A stretch of 64,000 bases of DNA, from the NCBI GenBank assembly GCA_946965045.2, contig OX337242.1, positions 868,001 through 932,000 on the forward strand, in the 5' to 3' direction. The DNA comes from Epithemia pelagica (lineage: Eukaryota > Bacillariophyta > Bacillariophyceae > Surirellales > Surirellaceae). Positions 1-9,857 of the stretch are shown here, in pieces. The notes under the pieces are model-generated. The model saw only the letters and a program-made list of their open reading frames with translations, was not told the origin of the DNA and made no database searches. Both the position numbers and the translations under genes were made by a program. The number at the start of each line of letters is the position of its first letter. Positions within the stretch are counted from its first letter, which is position 1.

Positions 1-364
1 GGTCACGTTTAGTGGATGGAAGACTGACCACGCGATATGTGAACGATTAAAGTTACTCTCTAGCGATTTTTTGTTGAGATGCATCCTCTCTTTACCCCGA
101 AATCTGTCTCATACGCGACCACATCATTGATCCTGATTGGGAGTAAAACGTGCGGTTTCCCCAAACGCATCCCGCAAATCCACTTGGCCTTTGTATTGTT
201 CCTTTTGTCCATCCTTGTTGTATTGTTCATTCATTGTTCCGGCCTTTGTATTGTTCCTTTTGTCCATCCTTGTTGTATTGTTCATTCATTGTTCATTGAT
301 CTCTTGTGTATTGCTTGCTTGTCTCTCGGTTCTTGTTTGTTTGTTGATTGTTTGGATTCCACCT
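1..364. other. 5' flank of the first gene, with a tandem duplication
   Basis: No convincing coding sequence. A 54-bp unit beginning GGCCTTTGTATTGTTCC is present twice in tandem at about 187-240 and 241-294. The Ser/Phe/Leu-rich peptides it would encode look like a by-product of the T-rich repeat, so I treat this stretch as promoter or 5' UTR of the gene starting near 365. Confidence 0.5.
187..294. repeat. 54-bp tandem duplication (2 copies)
   Basis: Two adjacent copies of a T-rich 54-bp unit (187-240, 241-294), essentially identical by eye. They lie just upstream of the first gene's likely start and probably arose by recent slippage or unequal exchange. Confidence 0.85.
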
Positions 365-1945
365 ATGATTCCCTTGGGTCACGCACGCCCCAAGTCTGGC
401 TTGGCCTATCGGATGGAACAAGATTCCTTGTCCGCAACACATCACAACCCCAAGAATAGTATTCCCCTGGCCTTTTCCTCAACGTTACAAGAAGCTTGTC
501 GCAGTGTGATTGTTGCCAATTTGGAACGATATCCACCAGAATCCTTGGGTGTGTTGGAAGAACAGGAATGGAATTTACTCATTACCTATCGTCACGAAAA
601 GACCAAACCCAAAAAGACGAGTAGTACGAATCCAGGCCATGGTGGTGGTGGTGGTTTGGATGGAACGGGTCGTTTAACACCCGCCTTGTCGGACAAATTT
701 TTGGCGGCCGTCGAAAAGGTGCATCCCGATGAAAAGGTACGAGAAAGCACCGTGGCCGATACCTTGTTGTGGAAAGATTGTGTCAATTTTTCCTTTCGAC
801 GAGGAGGACTGACTCGACCACGTGTCTTGGAATATCCCTGGCCTCTCTTGGTCCAACGCCTGGAACGAGCCGTCGAAACGACGGCCACACTTCTTCCAGC
901 CACACTAGTGGATCCGGCTGCCTCCACAACAGTGGACCATTCGGAGGAAACGGCCGAATTAACGTCCGAAACCATGTCCGCAATTCATGATTTGGATGCT
1001 TCTCTCACCGTGTTGGAAGAATCGCCCATTTCGGTCCAATTGTTGGTGGATACGGGAGCAGGCAAGATTCTCAAGAAATCTCTCAAAAAACACAATCCAC
1101 AAGAATCTCATGTACCAGGAGGCATGGAACGTTTGGAACGACTCTTGGACTCGTGGAAACAAGTGGCCCAACGGGAGGGTGTTCAATTGCAACAACAGTC
1201 TCCGACGCCCAAGACCCCGTCCTCCAAAAAGGCCAAGATGGTATCGGGTACGGCGTCCGCCACGAAACATGCCACCACCGACGCCTCGTCCACATTGGAG
1301 GACCAGAATGCCAAGGAAGATTGGACCCTGGCACAATCCTGTCATAGCTGGCGTCAATTGTTTGCCGTTCTGAAACAACGCGAAGAAACCCGACGATCGC
1401 AACAGGGACAACGAATGCGACAAATTCGACAAACCTTGAATCACGATCGACCCAAAATTGTCAAGGTCCGACGAGCGACGGATCAACACCAACGGATCAT
1501 GGCCCATGGAGACCTACGCAAAAAGGCGAGTTTTGGAGCAAGCATTGCGCAACCCACAACACCATCCAATTCCAAAATGGCCCAATTGAAACGAGAAGCT
1601 CAAGTGGTGAGTAGTCGTCAAAATCGTGGAGAACGATCCAATGTGGCCGCTCCGGCACGATTGCAAGCATCGACTCGGAACGGTGGGAGCAGTCTGTTCT
1701 CCATGGCCGTCCAAGGAGCAGCAGGTCGCAAACCCACAGCTCGAACCACCACTCCGGCCGTTCGGGGACGACTGACCCCACCACGATCTACTACGACCAC
1801 CACCACCATTCGACAAGCCTCCAAAGACCGGCCTCAGGCCGCTGTCGTCACCTATCCCAATCGATATAGTCACAAACCCAAAGGTGTCTTGGCCGCGAAA
1901 CCCAAGGCAGCTCCACCTACCATGAAGCAAATTCGGAGAAAGTAA
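365..1945 (+). CDS. Elongin-A-like protein (candidate), nuclear transcription factor
   Basis: Single-exon 526-aa basic protein; the next in-frame ATG is at 413 and either could be the start. The frame is open further upstream, but that part is the 54-bp repeat and has no ATG. Seen: an N-terminal helical segment (LQEACRSVIVANLERYPP, then LGVLEEQEWNLLI), a central LLWKDCVNFSF, and a later SWRQLFAVLKQREETRR followed by a basic tail (RPKIVKVRRA). Known: Elongin A (SIII subunit A) has an N-terminal leucine-rich/BC-box-like part, an 'LWk...c...F' segment and a C-terminal 'sWRelY..l..re' segment in the same order. The assignment rests on that order, not on a search. The last 150 residues are Thr/Arg/Lys-rich and disordered. 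If correct, it would bind Elongin B/C to promote elongation or to form an E3 ligase. An unrelated basic nuclear protein remains possible. Confidence 0.4.
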   Translation: MIPLGHARPKSGLAYRMEQDSLSATHHNPKNSIPLAFSSTLQEACRSVIVANLERYPPESLGVLEEQEWNLLITYRHEKTKPKKTSSTNPGHGGGGGLDGTGRLTPALSDKFLAAVEKVHPDEKVRESTVADTLLWKDCVNFSFRRGGLTRPRVLEYPWPLLVQRLERAVETTATLLPATLVDPAASTTVDHSEETAELTSETMSAIHDLDASLTVLEESPISVQLLVDTGAGKILKKSLKKHNPQESHVPGGMERLERLLDSWKQVAQREGVQLQQQSPTPKTPSSKKAKMVSGTASATKHATTDASSTLEDQNAKEDWTLAQSCHSWRQLFAVLKQREETRRSQQGQRMRQIRQTLNHDRPKIVKVRRATDQHQRIMAHGDLRKKASFGASIAQPTTPSNSKMAQLKREAQVVSSRQNRGERSNVAAPARLQASTRNGGSSLFSMAVQGAAGRKPTARTTTPAVRGRLTPPRSTTTTTTIRQASKDRPQAAVVTYPNRYSHKPKGVLAAKPKAAPPTMKQIRRK

Positions 1946-2753
1946 ACAACATCCGATTGCATCGCCAAACTTGCCAAGTGAAGTTGACGAATCACTTCAT
2001 ACTGATGGGAACAACAGCTAGACTTGTTGCTTCCCCAGACGGAAAAGAAGGCCATAGATTGTGTTTCAAGGCAAGAATCAAAAAAGAACCATGCCCAAAA
2101 GATAGACCTTATTGAACAAGAGAAACCTTCTCTACATGTGCCACGACACTCGTGTAGGGTGTGTGGTACGTCGTACGAATCCGGTTCATGTTAAAGACAA
2201 AATAGAATCCATTTTTGTGTTACTTGCAACGTAGAGTATTGTCCGTCCTCGTTCACTGAGTCCCTCTCCAGACATTGCATTAGAGATTCGTAGGAGTAGG
2301 AGTAGGAGTACTCCTCTAGGAAGCATCTCTCTACTTAGCTAGCCGGTGGGAGGCTCCGCATAGCTTTTGAGTCACTTTCCGGACGCACTTTTTCATCCGG
2401 TCGCACATGAGCTGGCCGAATGACGCAACATTCGTGTCCTCTTTTTTGTTCTCAGGCCGTTCCTATAGCATCGACAAAACCAAACCTGAAGCGTGACGTC
2501 ATCACTAAATTCAGTTTTGGCGCGTTTCGCCGTCCTATAGCACCGGCAAAACCAAAACCCGATTCCGCGCTGCATTCCCCCAAGGCCCCCAACAGTCCCC
2601 AAATTCACTTGAAGTAGTTGAATACTAAAAGTTTTGAAAGCATGTTTTCGGTCCGACGACGTTGACTTCCTGCAAACAAAGAAGCCGTTTGCATTCTTGC
2701 CGTAAGCACAAGGAGGAGTGTGTATCTGATCGCTTCTGCATTCTAGAATCATC
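1946..2753. promoter_or_regulatory. Intergenic region with a CRE-like palindrome and paired direct repeats
   Basis: No gene seen. The stretch holds a purine-rich run with the 12-bp palindrome AGGAGTACTCCT (2304-2315). It also holds a direct repeat (2461-2485 and 2533-2558, starting TCCTATAGCA, about two mismatches) that flanks TGACGTCA at 2494-2501. It ends about 200 bp before the ATG of the downstream lipase gene and is probably its promoter. Confidence 0.45.
2494..2501. promoter_or_regulatory. TGACGTCA, CRE/bZIP-type palindrome
   Basis: A perfect 8-bp cAMP-response-element palindrome, centred between two copies of a 24-26 bp direct repeat. In diatoms TGACGT/ACGTCA half-sites (CCRE) act in CO2/cAMP-responsive promoters through bZIP factors. 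That it works here is inferred only from position. Confidence 0.4.
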
Positions 2754-4628
2754 ATGGTTGTTTGGGGTGGTTTGAGACCCATTGCTTCTCAGGTTGTGTA
2801 CGACGTGTTGGACTTGGTGGGTTTCTCCTACTCTACATTCACACGTGTACAATACGTTGAGCATGAAACCAAGGAGAAACGGGACGAACAACGAGGACGA
2901 AGATTCTTGTACAATGGTTGGGTTTTAATGGTGTCTTGTGTATGGACTGTTCTGGCAGCTGGAAACTTGACCAACCGATGGACCTTGTCCTTTCCCATGA
3001 TACCTCTGGTGATTCTGCAAGCGTCGCGACGAACCAAGACGGTTCAGCACAGCAAGGGATTGCGATACTTGATTCAGGGACTTTGTATACTCTGTGTCGT
3101 CGCGGCCACTCAACTATGTATTTTGTTTCCTGCCGTGGAGCTACCACCCCCCTCAGGACCATATCATGTGGGCACGGTCGACGTTCACATTCCGGCCCTC
3201 AGGGAGTCAGGAGATGAGGAAAAAGGCTTGGATTGTTCCCACTTGCTGCCGATTCGAATCTTGTATCCTACCTTGGATGCACCGTCGTCGTGGTTCAAAC
3301 CCAAATACCTCAACCCTGCCACTGCGTTGGACTTTTGTCGAGAGACGATGCGATTTGGAGCCCCACCTCCTCTCAAGGAGTACGATTGGATGTTGCATAC
3401 GTGGCGTTTGACAACCTCTCACACCCAACGAAATGCCACCTTATTGCCCGGCAAGCTCCCTATTGTTGTCTTTTCTCATGGATTGGGAGGAAACGCCGAT
3501 ATTTACAGTTGTACGTACTTGCTTGTCTTCTCATGTGGCCCCTATCCTGAGTATCCCGTTCTCCTGACACTGGCTTTGCGCCTCCATCGTGTTTCTTTAT
3601 TCATCATTGAACCCTTTTTCAGACCAAACCATGTCCTTGGCATCACGAGGCAATGTCGTGGTGGTACTTAACCATTTGGATGGGAGTGGACCCTTTGTCC
3701 GAACCAATAGTGGCAAACAAGTCTCGTTTGATTTTGATACTCCTGCACTAGACTATCAACTGGCCGAAAAGGTACGACGAAACCAGACCAATCTACGAGT
3801 GCAGGAAGTTTTGGCGGCCACACACGCCATTGTCCGCTTGAATCAAGCCCAATCTACTTGGACGGAATGTCAGGATGCGGACAATTTGTACGTGGCCGAA
3901 ACCTTGGGCTTGAATTTTGTGAATCGACTGGACACGAATCACGTGACTGTCATGGGGCATTCCTTTGGGGGTGTCACGGCCATTACGGCCGCCACACGAC
4001 GGCCTGAATTGTACCATGCTGTCATTGCCCACGAACCGGCCACTCGATGGATGCCGGTCGATGCGCGACGATCCTTTTTTGCCAAGAGTCGACTCTATGG
4101 ATTGGACTTGGAACATTCAGCCGAACGCTTGTTTAACAACGACGACGACGAGTATGAAACCAACAGCAACCAGGACAAGGAACCAGAGACGGCAGCGCAT
4201 GAAGTGGATATGCTCTTGTTATTTTCGCATCAATGGCGAGAAAATGGTTGGGGAAGTTGTCGATTAGTGGAGGAAATGCATCAAAAGGGCCGTTTGGGAC
4301 CGGAAGGTGGAGTTGCCCACTTTTCCTTTATCGATCAAGCTCATCACAATGAGTTTTCTGACACTTGTATGTTAACTCCAGTCTGGTAAGTTGCTTTGTG
4401 TGTGCGCATGCGTCCACGAACCATTTGGTTGGTTGCTGGATGTATCTCTGACCTTTGTTTTTTTTTCTCTCTCTTCCGCTCGTCGTTGTTGTTGTGAATA
4501 GGTTGGCAAGAAGCGTGGGCGTCACGGGAGCACGCAATCCACTGGATACGGCATTGGAGATTCATGAACGGACCATGTCCTTTTTGAACGAAACACGGAA
4601 ACGACACGGAGTGTCCTTGCCTCCGTAA
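2754..4628 (+). CDS. Membrane-anchored platelet-activating-factor acetylhydrolase-like lipase
   Basis: Three exons: 2754-3510, 3623-4385, 4502-4628 (introns 112 and 116 bp, GT-AG; phases 1 and 2), giving 548 aa. The first splice restores DIYS-YQTMSLASRG. Two hydrophobic segments near residues 56-72 and 105-127 suggest an N-terminal membrane anchor. The catalytic part is an alpha/beta hydrolase of the PAF-AH type: PIVVFSHGLGG (oxyanion region), the GHSFGG nucleophile elbow (Ser about 366) and DQAHHNEFSD carrying the likely catalytic His (about 493). Known: PAF-AH/Lp-PLA2 enzymes hydrolyse short or oxidised sn-2 acyl chains of phospholipids. Odd: where plasma PAF-AH has its acidic residue (ALDAWM) this protein reads HEPATRWM, so the third triad member may be Glu or lie elsewhere. 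An Asp-rich insert (residues ~425-440) precedes the His region. Confidence 0.8.
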
Positions 4629-5310
4629 GTCAGTGTGCCAGACCCTTACCACAGGACAAGCCAGTCTTCGTTTCTCCGAGTGACAAACGACAATCATCAT
4701 GACGTGATTCAACCATGGTGTATTGGGTGTGGCACAAGAGAGCACATCCCGATGGAGTAGCTCGGGGCCTAGAGTCACACATGGCAACAAGGAACAAAAG
4801 TACACATGTCAAATTGCCTTGTGGAATGCTACGGACCACTATGGTCCAATAACGAAACAAGGATTGTGTGTGGCATACCGTTTGTTGACATAACTACAGA
4901 GCGTGGCACATCATGTTCTCTGCATTGGACACGACCATAGGTCTATGAATGCACTACCTACGGATATGATTGGCTTTCTAAGACTTCATTTTTTGTACCT
5001 TCGACGCAATCTCCAATAGGATTCCAAGCTCCAAACAGGTCTGGCAGCAGTTTCGCTTCAAACAACAACTCTATCCACAATGATCCCACTGGGACCGGCT
5101 TCAAGGTAGATTCCGAACCCATTACCTCGATCTACACCAACTTGTTAAGATAATAATACCGCAATAAAGCTAGGGGTAGTCATCGTGATTCCTTGTGCTG
5201 TTCCGCTGAACGCGAAGCCGCGCCTCCGATTGCCCGGTGTCGGTCGCGTCTGACTCTCACAACTCACGCTTTTTTTCTGTGGCACAGAAAAAAAACAACC
5301 ACCCACGACC
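4629..5310. other. Intergenic, no gene seen
   Basis: About 680 bp between two plus-strand genes. It should contain the lipase 3' end and the promoter of the next gene. Short open frames here have no recognisable domain or codon pattern. Confidence 0.5.
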
Positions 5311-7557
5311 ATGGCCGATGCAGCATCGTCGTCGTCGTCGTCGCCTCGCAAACAAAACAACAACAACAACACTACCACTAAGAATCCTCCATCCCGCAAA
5401 CGGTCTCGATCGAAACGAGACGAAGCAACACGCGAAAAGTTGCAACAATATGGCGTGGATCTTCCCGACATTCCTGGATTGCCCGTGGAGGTGATCCCCC
5501 TGCAAGTTCATGCCTTGAAACAAGTGGTGGCCTCCGTCAAGCACGATGCGACGCGTCAACCCCTGGTTCCGTGGGCCAATGAAGAGCAGAATCAGAATGA
5601 GAATTCAGCGGACTCCCACAACCCTCTCACTACTGGAACGACTGGATCCTCGGCACGACATTCCTCGGCCCCATCGTCGTCGTTGGTCGCACGTTTGGTC
5701 GATCGGGTCGAACAGGCCACCACTACGACGACGAATATGAGTACGAGTGGTGCCGCCGTGTCACTGGCCGAACAAGTGCATCACCAACAACAAGTACGGA
5801 TGCGTCAGGACCAGCGTCGAGAATCGGTGCAAGCGTGGTTGACTGCTCTGCATCGACAGGTTCGCAACCACAAGAAGCAGCACAAGCAGCACACGACATC
5901 AAAGGACGACGACTCACCACTACCAACGAACGACGACCCGCAATCCCGCATTCCCATTGCCGCCCTGACTCCCTTGTGGACGGCTGCCATATACCATGGT
6001 CGTATCACAGTTCGTCGATCGACCTTGTTTCTAGCTGGACACTTGTTGCAAAAGAGTTGTGCGGCCCGTCAATGGTTGTTTCAAGCACCACCTGTGGAGG
6101 AAGACGGACCTGCACCACCACCACCACAGCGGGGATCCTCCTCGTCGTCGGAACCGACCGTCACAAATCCCTTGGTGGAATGGCTCGATGCATTGATTGC
6201 CGTTGGAGGACGACGACAACAGTCCCCCGAGGATCGGTCCAATTCACGACGACAAAACCAACCACAACAACAACCACAACCACAACCACAACAAGAACGA
6301 TTGTGGCAACGCGAGGGATACTTGTGGTTGTATACCTGGGCCATTTCCAAGGGCTTTGGCACGTTGTATCCACGCTTGACCGTGGCCCTGCAAAAATTGG
6401 AACAATCCTGTCCGTGGGTCGTGGCGGCGGACGACTCGATCGTGTCCTCGCCACCAACGACAACAACAACGACTCCCATGAACATCACGTGGCGAACCTG
6501 GAGAGATTGGGCCATGCAGCATTATCGACAAGAACACCAACGTGTTTCCAAACTCTTGCAGCACGTCTCCAAGTGTTTGGAAATTCTCGTTCCTCGTGTG
6601 GACCATGGCAGTGATGGTGGTGTGGAGTCGTTGATGCAGACGCTGAAACCAACAGAGCCGAATGACAAGGAAGATCACGGCCCCAAGCATGCGTCATCAA
6701 CCTCAAACGATGCGGACGAGACTATTGCTCGCAGTAGTAAGGAGGAGAACGATACCAAGAGGAGTCCGGAACATGACCTGGAAGACGACGATGATGATGA
6801 TTGGGACGACGCCATTGACTGGGAGGATGGGTGGGAGGAGAAGGACCACCACCACCAAGACAAGAACGATCGTGAAGACCAGAAAGACGACCCTGGCGGG
6901 GACGGAATGAGGGCCCATCGAGCATCGGTCGAACGGACCATGGCGGCCATGCAAGCAACGGCACCCATGCAAGAACAAGTATTGATCATTGACATGAACC
7001 AAGGGAATCGCACAGTGTTGTCCAAAAACAACAACGACCAACCACAACAACAAACAGAACAGGAGCAAACACGACACGAGACGGCGCGGAAACGATTGAT
7101 GCAGTGTCGCAAATTGTTGCACACTCGTCATTTGCCACGACTGGTGCGTTGGATCGATGGCTTGACCAAGGCCGATGGATTGGTCCAAGAAGAAACGAAT
7201 GGTTCCTGGGTGCAGCAAACACAAGATTCGTGGAAACAGGAACGGGTTCGGGCATTGGCCACGTGTATGGAACTCAAATCGCTCGTGACGAGTACCCTGT
7301 CCTCGTTGGAACGACTTGGCTTGGAGCAACACGACGAGGACGACACAACAGTTGTCCCCAACAAGACGGAACCACACGAGGACTTGCAACACAACAGCAT
7401 GGCCACAATCATGACGACGACAACGACTCTTGGTGGAAGAGGAAGAGGGTTGTCCCTCTTGTCGTCGTCCCCCAAAACGGGTCGCACCATCCCAACCAAG
7501 CCGAAAACCAAGAATCCTCGCAAACGTCCCCAAATCCGGTATTCCAGCAACAAATGA
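5311..7557 (+). CDS. UVSSA-like protein (candidate), transcription-coupled repair scaffold
   Basis: Single-exon 748-aa protein starting at ATG 5311 (context ACCATGG). N-terminus is Ser/Asn/Lys-rich. Seen: a helical segment TVRRSTLFLAGHLLQKS followed by CAARQWL (residues ~230-256), then YLWLYTWAISKGFGTLYPRL (~337-357), a very acidic run (DDDDDDWDDAIDWEDGW, ~490-510), and CRKLLHTRHLPRLVRWIDGL (~599-618). Known: UVSSA has an N-terminal VHS-like helical domain with 'LQ..deLF.RSh.FR.LL', then 'W...fG..Y..L.lg..fLk', an acidic TFIIH-binding part and a helical 'LP.v..Wi' segment. Order and spacing agree, but I see no clear C-terminal DUF2043 zinc motif. If right, it would recruit TFIIH/USP7 to stalled Pol II in the nucleus. 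Low-complexity His/Gln/Asp/Thr runs are expanded, as in neighbouring genes. Confidence 0.45.
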   Translation: MADAASSSSSSPRKQNNNNNTTTKNPPSRKRSRSKRDEATREKLQQYGVDLPDIPGLPVEVIPLQVHALKQVVASVKHDATRQPLVPWANEEQNQNENSADSHNPLTTGTTGSSARHSSAPSSSLVARLVDRVEQATTTTTNMSTSGAAVSLAEQVHHQQQVRMRQDQRRESVQAWLTALHRQVRNHKKQHKQHTTSKDDDSPLPTNDDPQSRIPIAALTPLWTAAIYHGRITVRRSTLFLAGHLLQKSCAARQWLFQAPPVEEDGPAPPPPQRGSSSSSEPTVTNPLVEWLDALIAVGGRRQQSPEDRSNSRRQNQPQQQPQPQPQQERLWQREGYLWLYTWAISKGFGTLYPRLTVALQKLEQSCPWVVAADDSIVSSPPTTTTTTPMNITWRTWRDWAMQHYRQEHQRVSKLLQHVSKCLEILVPRVDHGSDGGVESLMQTLKPTEPNDKEDHGPKHASSTSNDADETIARSSKEENDTKRSPEHDLEDDDDDDWDDAIDWEDGWEEKDHHHQDKNDREDQKDDPGGDGMRAHRASVERTMAAMQATAPMQEQVLIIDMNQGNRTVLSKNNNDQPQQQTEQEQTRHETARKRLMQCRKLLHTRHLPRLVRWIDGLTKADGLVQEETNGSWVQQTQDSWKQERVRALATCMELKSLVTSTLSSLERLGLEQHDEDDTTVVPNKTEPHEDLQHNSMATIMTTTTTLGGRGRGLSLLSSSPKTGRTIPTKPKTKNPRKRPQIRYSSNK

Positions 7558-7764
7558 CACCCATGATTTTTGGGTCGGTCGTTAAAAGCGACAAAGAACG
7601 CACGTAGTGACTATCATTATACGAGTCTACTCCACACTATCATTCCTCGAGGAAAAAAGAGCATCGATCGATATAGTATTCAGTTAAACTTGTTATAAAG
7701 GATGTTTGGAGAGTCCCTTTGTCATGGACAAATGTCGAAAAGAGCGGTATAGTTTTGGTTCGTC

Positions 7765-9420
7765 TCATCGCAAATCAAAGTCATCGTCGTCATCGTCGTC
7801 TCCATCATCTCCAAAATCCAAATTGTCCAACTCGGCCGCCAAATCATTGGATTGCAACTTTTCACCCTGTTGAATGTCGGCTTCGTATCCCGTCTTCATG
7901 GTCATGAGTTCCGACAAGTTGGCATCTTGAACGGCCGCGGCCGCGGGAGGAGCGGCGGTTCGACCTCCTGGAGGGGGTGGACCTCGACCCCGTCCTGGAG
8001 CACCACCACGACCACGCCCTGCCGGAGGAGAAGATCCTCGACCACGTCCCGCTTGCGCGGGTGATCCGCGTCCTCGGCCACCACCACTACTCGTAGTCGT
8101 CCGATCGGCCGGTTTGGGTTTGCGGGCCACACCCGAGACACGCAATTCCTGCGTCAATTGTCGCAAGGAGGGATGCAAATTGGCCAAGGCCGCCTTGTTA
8201 CTGCCCGTGGGCGACCGGACCGTATCCAAGGCCTCCAGACTGCGTTGATTCAAAATGGCTCGAATTAATTCTTCGGCCAATTGACATTCCCGGGACGACA
8301 AGTAAAAGGTTTTTTGGACATGACGTTGCATAAACATTTCCTGGGCGGCCACGGCATCGCCCAAGGCCAAGAACAAAATGGTTTCCGTCAGATACATGCG
8401 CGACAAGGAGAGGGTGGAATGACCGTCGCGTTCCAACAAGGCCGAGGCGGCCCCGGCCGCATACAAGGCCGAGGGGTATTCGCGAAAGTCTTGGACCAAC
8501 ATGTAGACCAACTCTTGCACGGGTTCGTGCGCATAACTGGCCGTGACCATGTGTTCGCGCGCCAGGGCCATGGTTTCGGCCGAAGGTTTGCCATTGGCGT
8601 CGGTATCGTCGGGGTTGTCAAAGACGGAAGCGCCAGTTTGACGATAGCGACGATAGGGATTCAAGACATCGGGTACATGGGCTTCCACAGCCTCTTCCAT
8701 GGCCGTCAAGGCTTGTTTGGACAAGTTGGACGAGGAGGAGGAGGACGAAAAGGAATGAAGGGCCATGGCTGCCTTGATTTGGGAGGCGGCCGCCTTGGAT
8801 TTTTCATTCATTTGTGTCCAAGCATGAGACGCCTTTAAATGATACGACCAAGCTTCTCGGCCAGGATCGGCCACGGTGGGATCGGGCCCGGTGCGATCGT
8901 ATTGTTGGGCCAACAAATCGGCCGCCCGCGTATAATCAGAGGCCACAGAAGCCCAGGCTCGAATTTGTTCGTTGCAAGCGGCTGATTCCAATCGATACAA
9001 GCGCTCTTCTCGAGGTAAATCGCCAATTTGTTGATAACAATCGGCGGCCCGTTTGTAATAGGTGGAGGCCGCCACAGGATCGGGTTTGCTAAAAAAGGAT
9101 TTTTGCATACACTTGTTGGCCTTGTCCTTGTATTCCTGCGCTTCTTTTAATTTCGTTTCACGGACTTCGCCTTGTAATCCAGGAAGTGTGGCCTTGGTTT
9201 TCTTATTCTTCATGTCCCGCAATCGTGCCATGGCATCGGGCGGAGCTTGTGCCGGAGGAGGAGCTGTTGTCGGACGATTCGACGCCATGGTGGGCTTGGA
9301 GGATGTATTCCGTTTGCTGTCGCCACGGCCGGCACTGCTGCCACCACCACCGCCCTCATTGCTCAATCCTCCAAAGAGAGCGTCACGGTCGTTGGCTGCC
9401 TTTTTGCGATAGGCTGCCAT
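7765..9420 (-). CDS. Gamma-SNAP-like NSF attachment protein with RGG and acidic tail
   Basis: 551 aa; start chosen at ATG 9420 because its context is ACCATGG, although the frame is open to about 9522. Residues ~95-400 form a TPR-like helical solenoid: KLKEAQEYKDKANKCMQK, TYYKRAADCYQQIGD and AWSYHLKASHAWTQMNEKSK. Near the end, LALGDAVAAQEMFMQRH and ECQLAEELIRAILNQRS align in order with the last helices of gamma-SNAP. Known: SNAPs bind SNARE complexes and recruit the NSF ATPase for disassembly. Odd: gamma-SNAP is about 310 aa, whereas this has a Gly/Pro-rich N-terminus and a C-terminal extension with repeated GRGRG (RGG-like) blocks, ending in an Asp run (DDDDDDDFDLR). Divergent from the glycosyltransferase gene at 9858; they share a 437-bp spacer. 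Confidence 0.75.
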   Translation of the reverse strand: MAAYRKKAANDRDALFGGLSNEGGGGGSSAGRGDSKRNTSSKPTMASNRPTTAPPPAQAPPDAMARLRDMKNKKTKATLPGLQGEVRETKLKEAQEYKDKANKCMQKSFFSKPDPVAASTYYKRAADCYQQIGDLPREERLYRLESAACNEQIRAWASVASDYTRAADLLAQQYDRTGPDPTVADPGREAWSYHLKASHAWTQMNEKSKAAASQIKAAMALHSFSSSSSSSNLSKQALTAMEEAVEAHVPDVLNPYRRYRQTGASVFDNPDDTDANGKPSAETMALAREHMVTASYAHEPVQELVYMLVQDFREYPSALYAAGAASALLERDGHSTLSLSRMYLTETILFLALGDAVAAQEMFMQRHVQKTFYLSSRECQLAEELIRAILNQRSLEALDTVRSPTGSNKAALANLHPSLRQLTQELRVSGVARKPKPADRTTTSSGGGRGRGSPAQAGRGRGSSPPAGRGRGGAPGRGRGPPPPGGRTAAPPAAAAVQDANLSELMTMKTGYEADIQQGEKLQSNDLAAELDNLDFGDDGDDDDDDDFDLR

Positions 9421-9857
9421 GGTTATTCCCTTGCTCCTTTTTCTTTCTAACAAGGATTGTTTCGTCTGTAAAGATTTTTGTCGATGGCGGTCACACGATC
9501 GATTCCAGTCGTTTACTGACAACGGACTATCAACCTACATAGCTTCTTTTGTCGGTTTGGAATGATTCGCGACCAAACCTTCTCAGCCGCCCAATTTTCC
9601 CAACACGTTTGTTTTGCTGTAGGTTGTCCTCACAAAACGGAAAACGCAAAAAGGTCATGTGACTCCCCTCTCTCGAGTCTCTCGAGAAAAAAATCCAAAC
9701 GAATCATCTATTTGGAGTTGTCTATCGTCCTTCCGATCCGCATCAGATATTCTTCAGACGACGACCAGATCATCCTCCATCTCTCTTACGACAAAAGTGT
9801 CACGTCCGTGTGGATACGAATCGATACATTCTACATTTCGCGTCCATTGTCACAAGA
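9421..9857. promoter_or_regulatory. Divergent promoter between gamma-SNAP and GT61 genes
   Basis: A 437-bp spacer serving two outward-facing genes. It contains closely spaced CTCGAG palindromes (about 9672-9685) and no coding signal. No TATA box was identified with confidence. Confidence 0.5.

Noticed and set aside
137-364. In-frame N-terminal extension of the first gene
   Set aside because: The frame is open but has no ATG; the sequence is the 54-bp T-rich tandem repeat, giving an artificial hydrophobic peptide.
6703-7560. Minus-strand 285-codon frame opposite the UVSSA-like gene
   Set aside because: A shadow of the low-complexity plus-strand gene; rich in Val/Ser runs that mirror Asp/Asn/Gln codons, with no motif.
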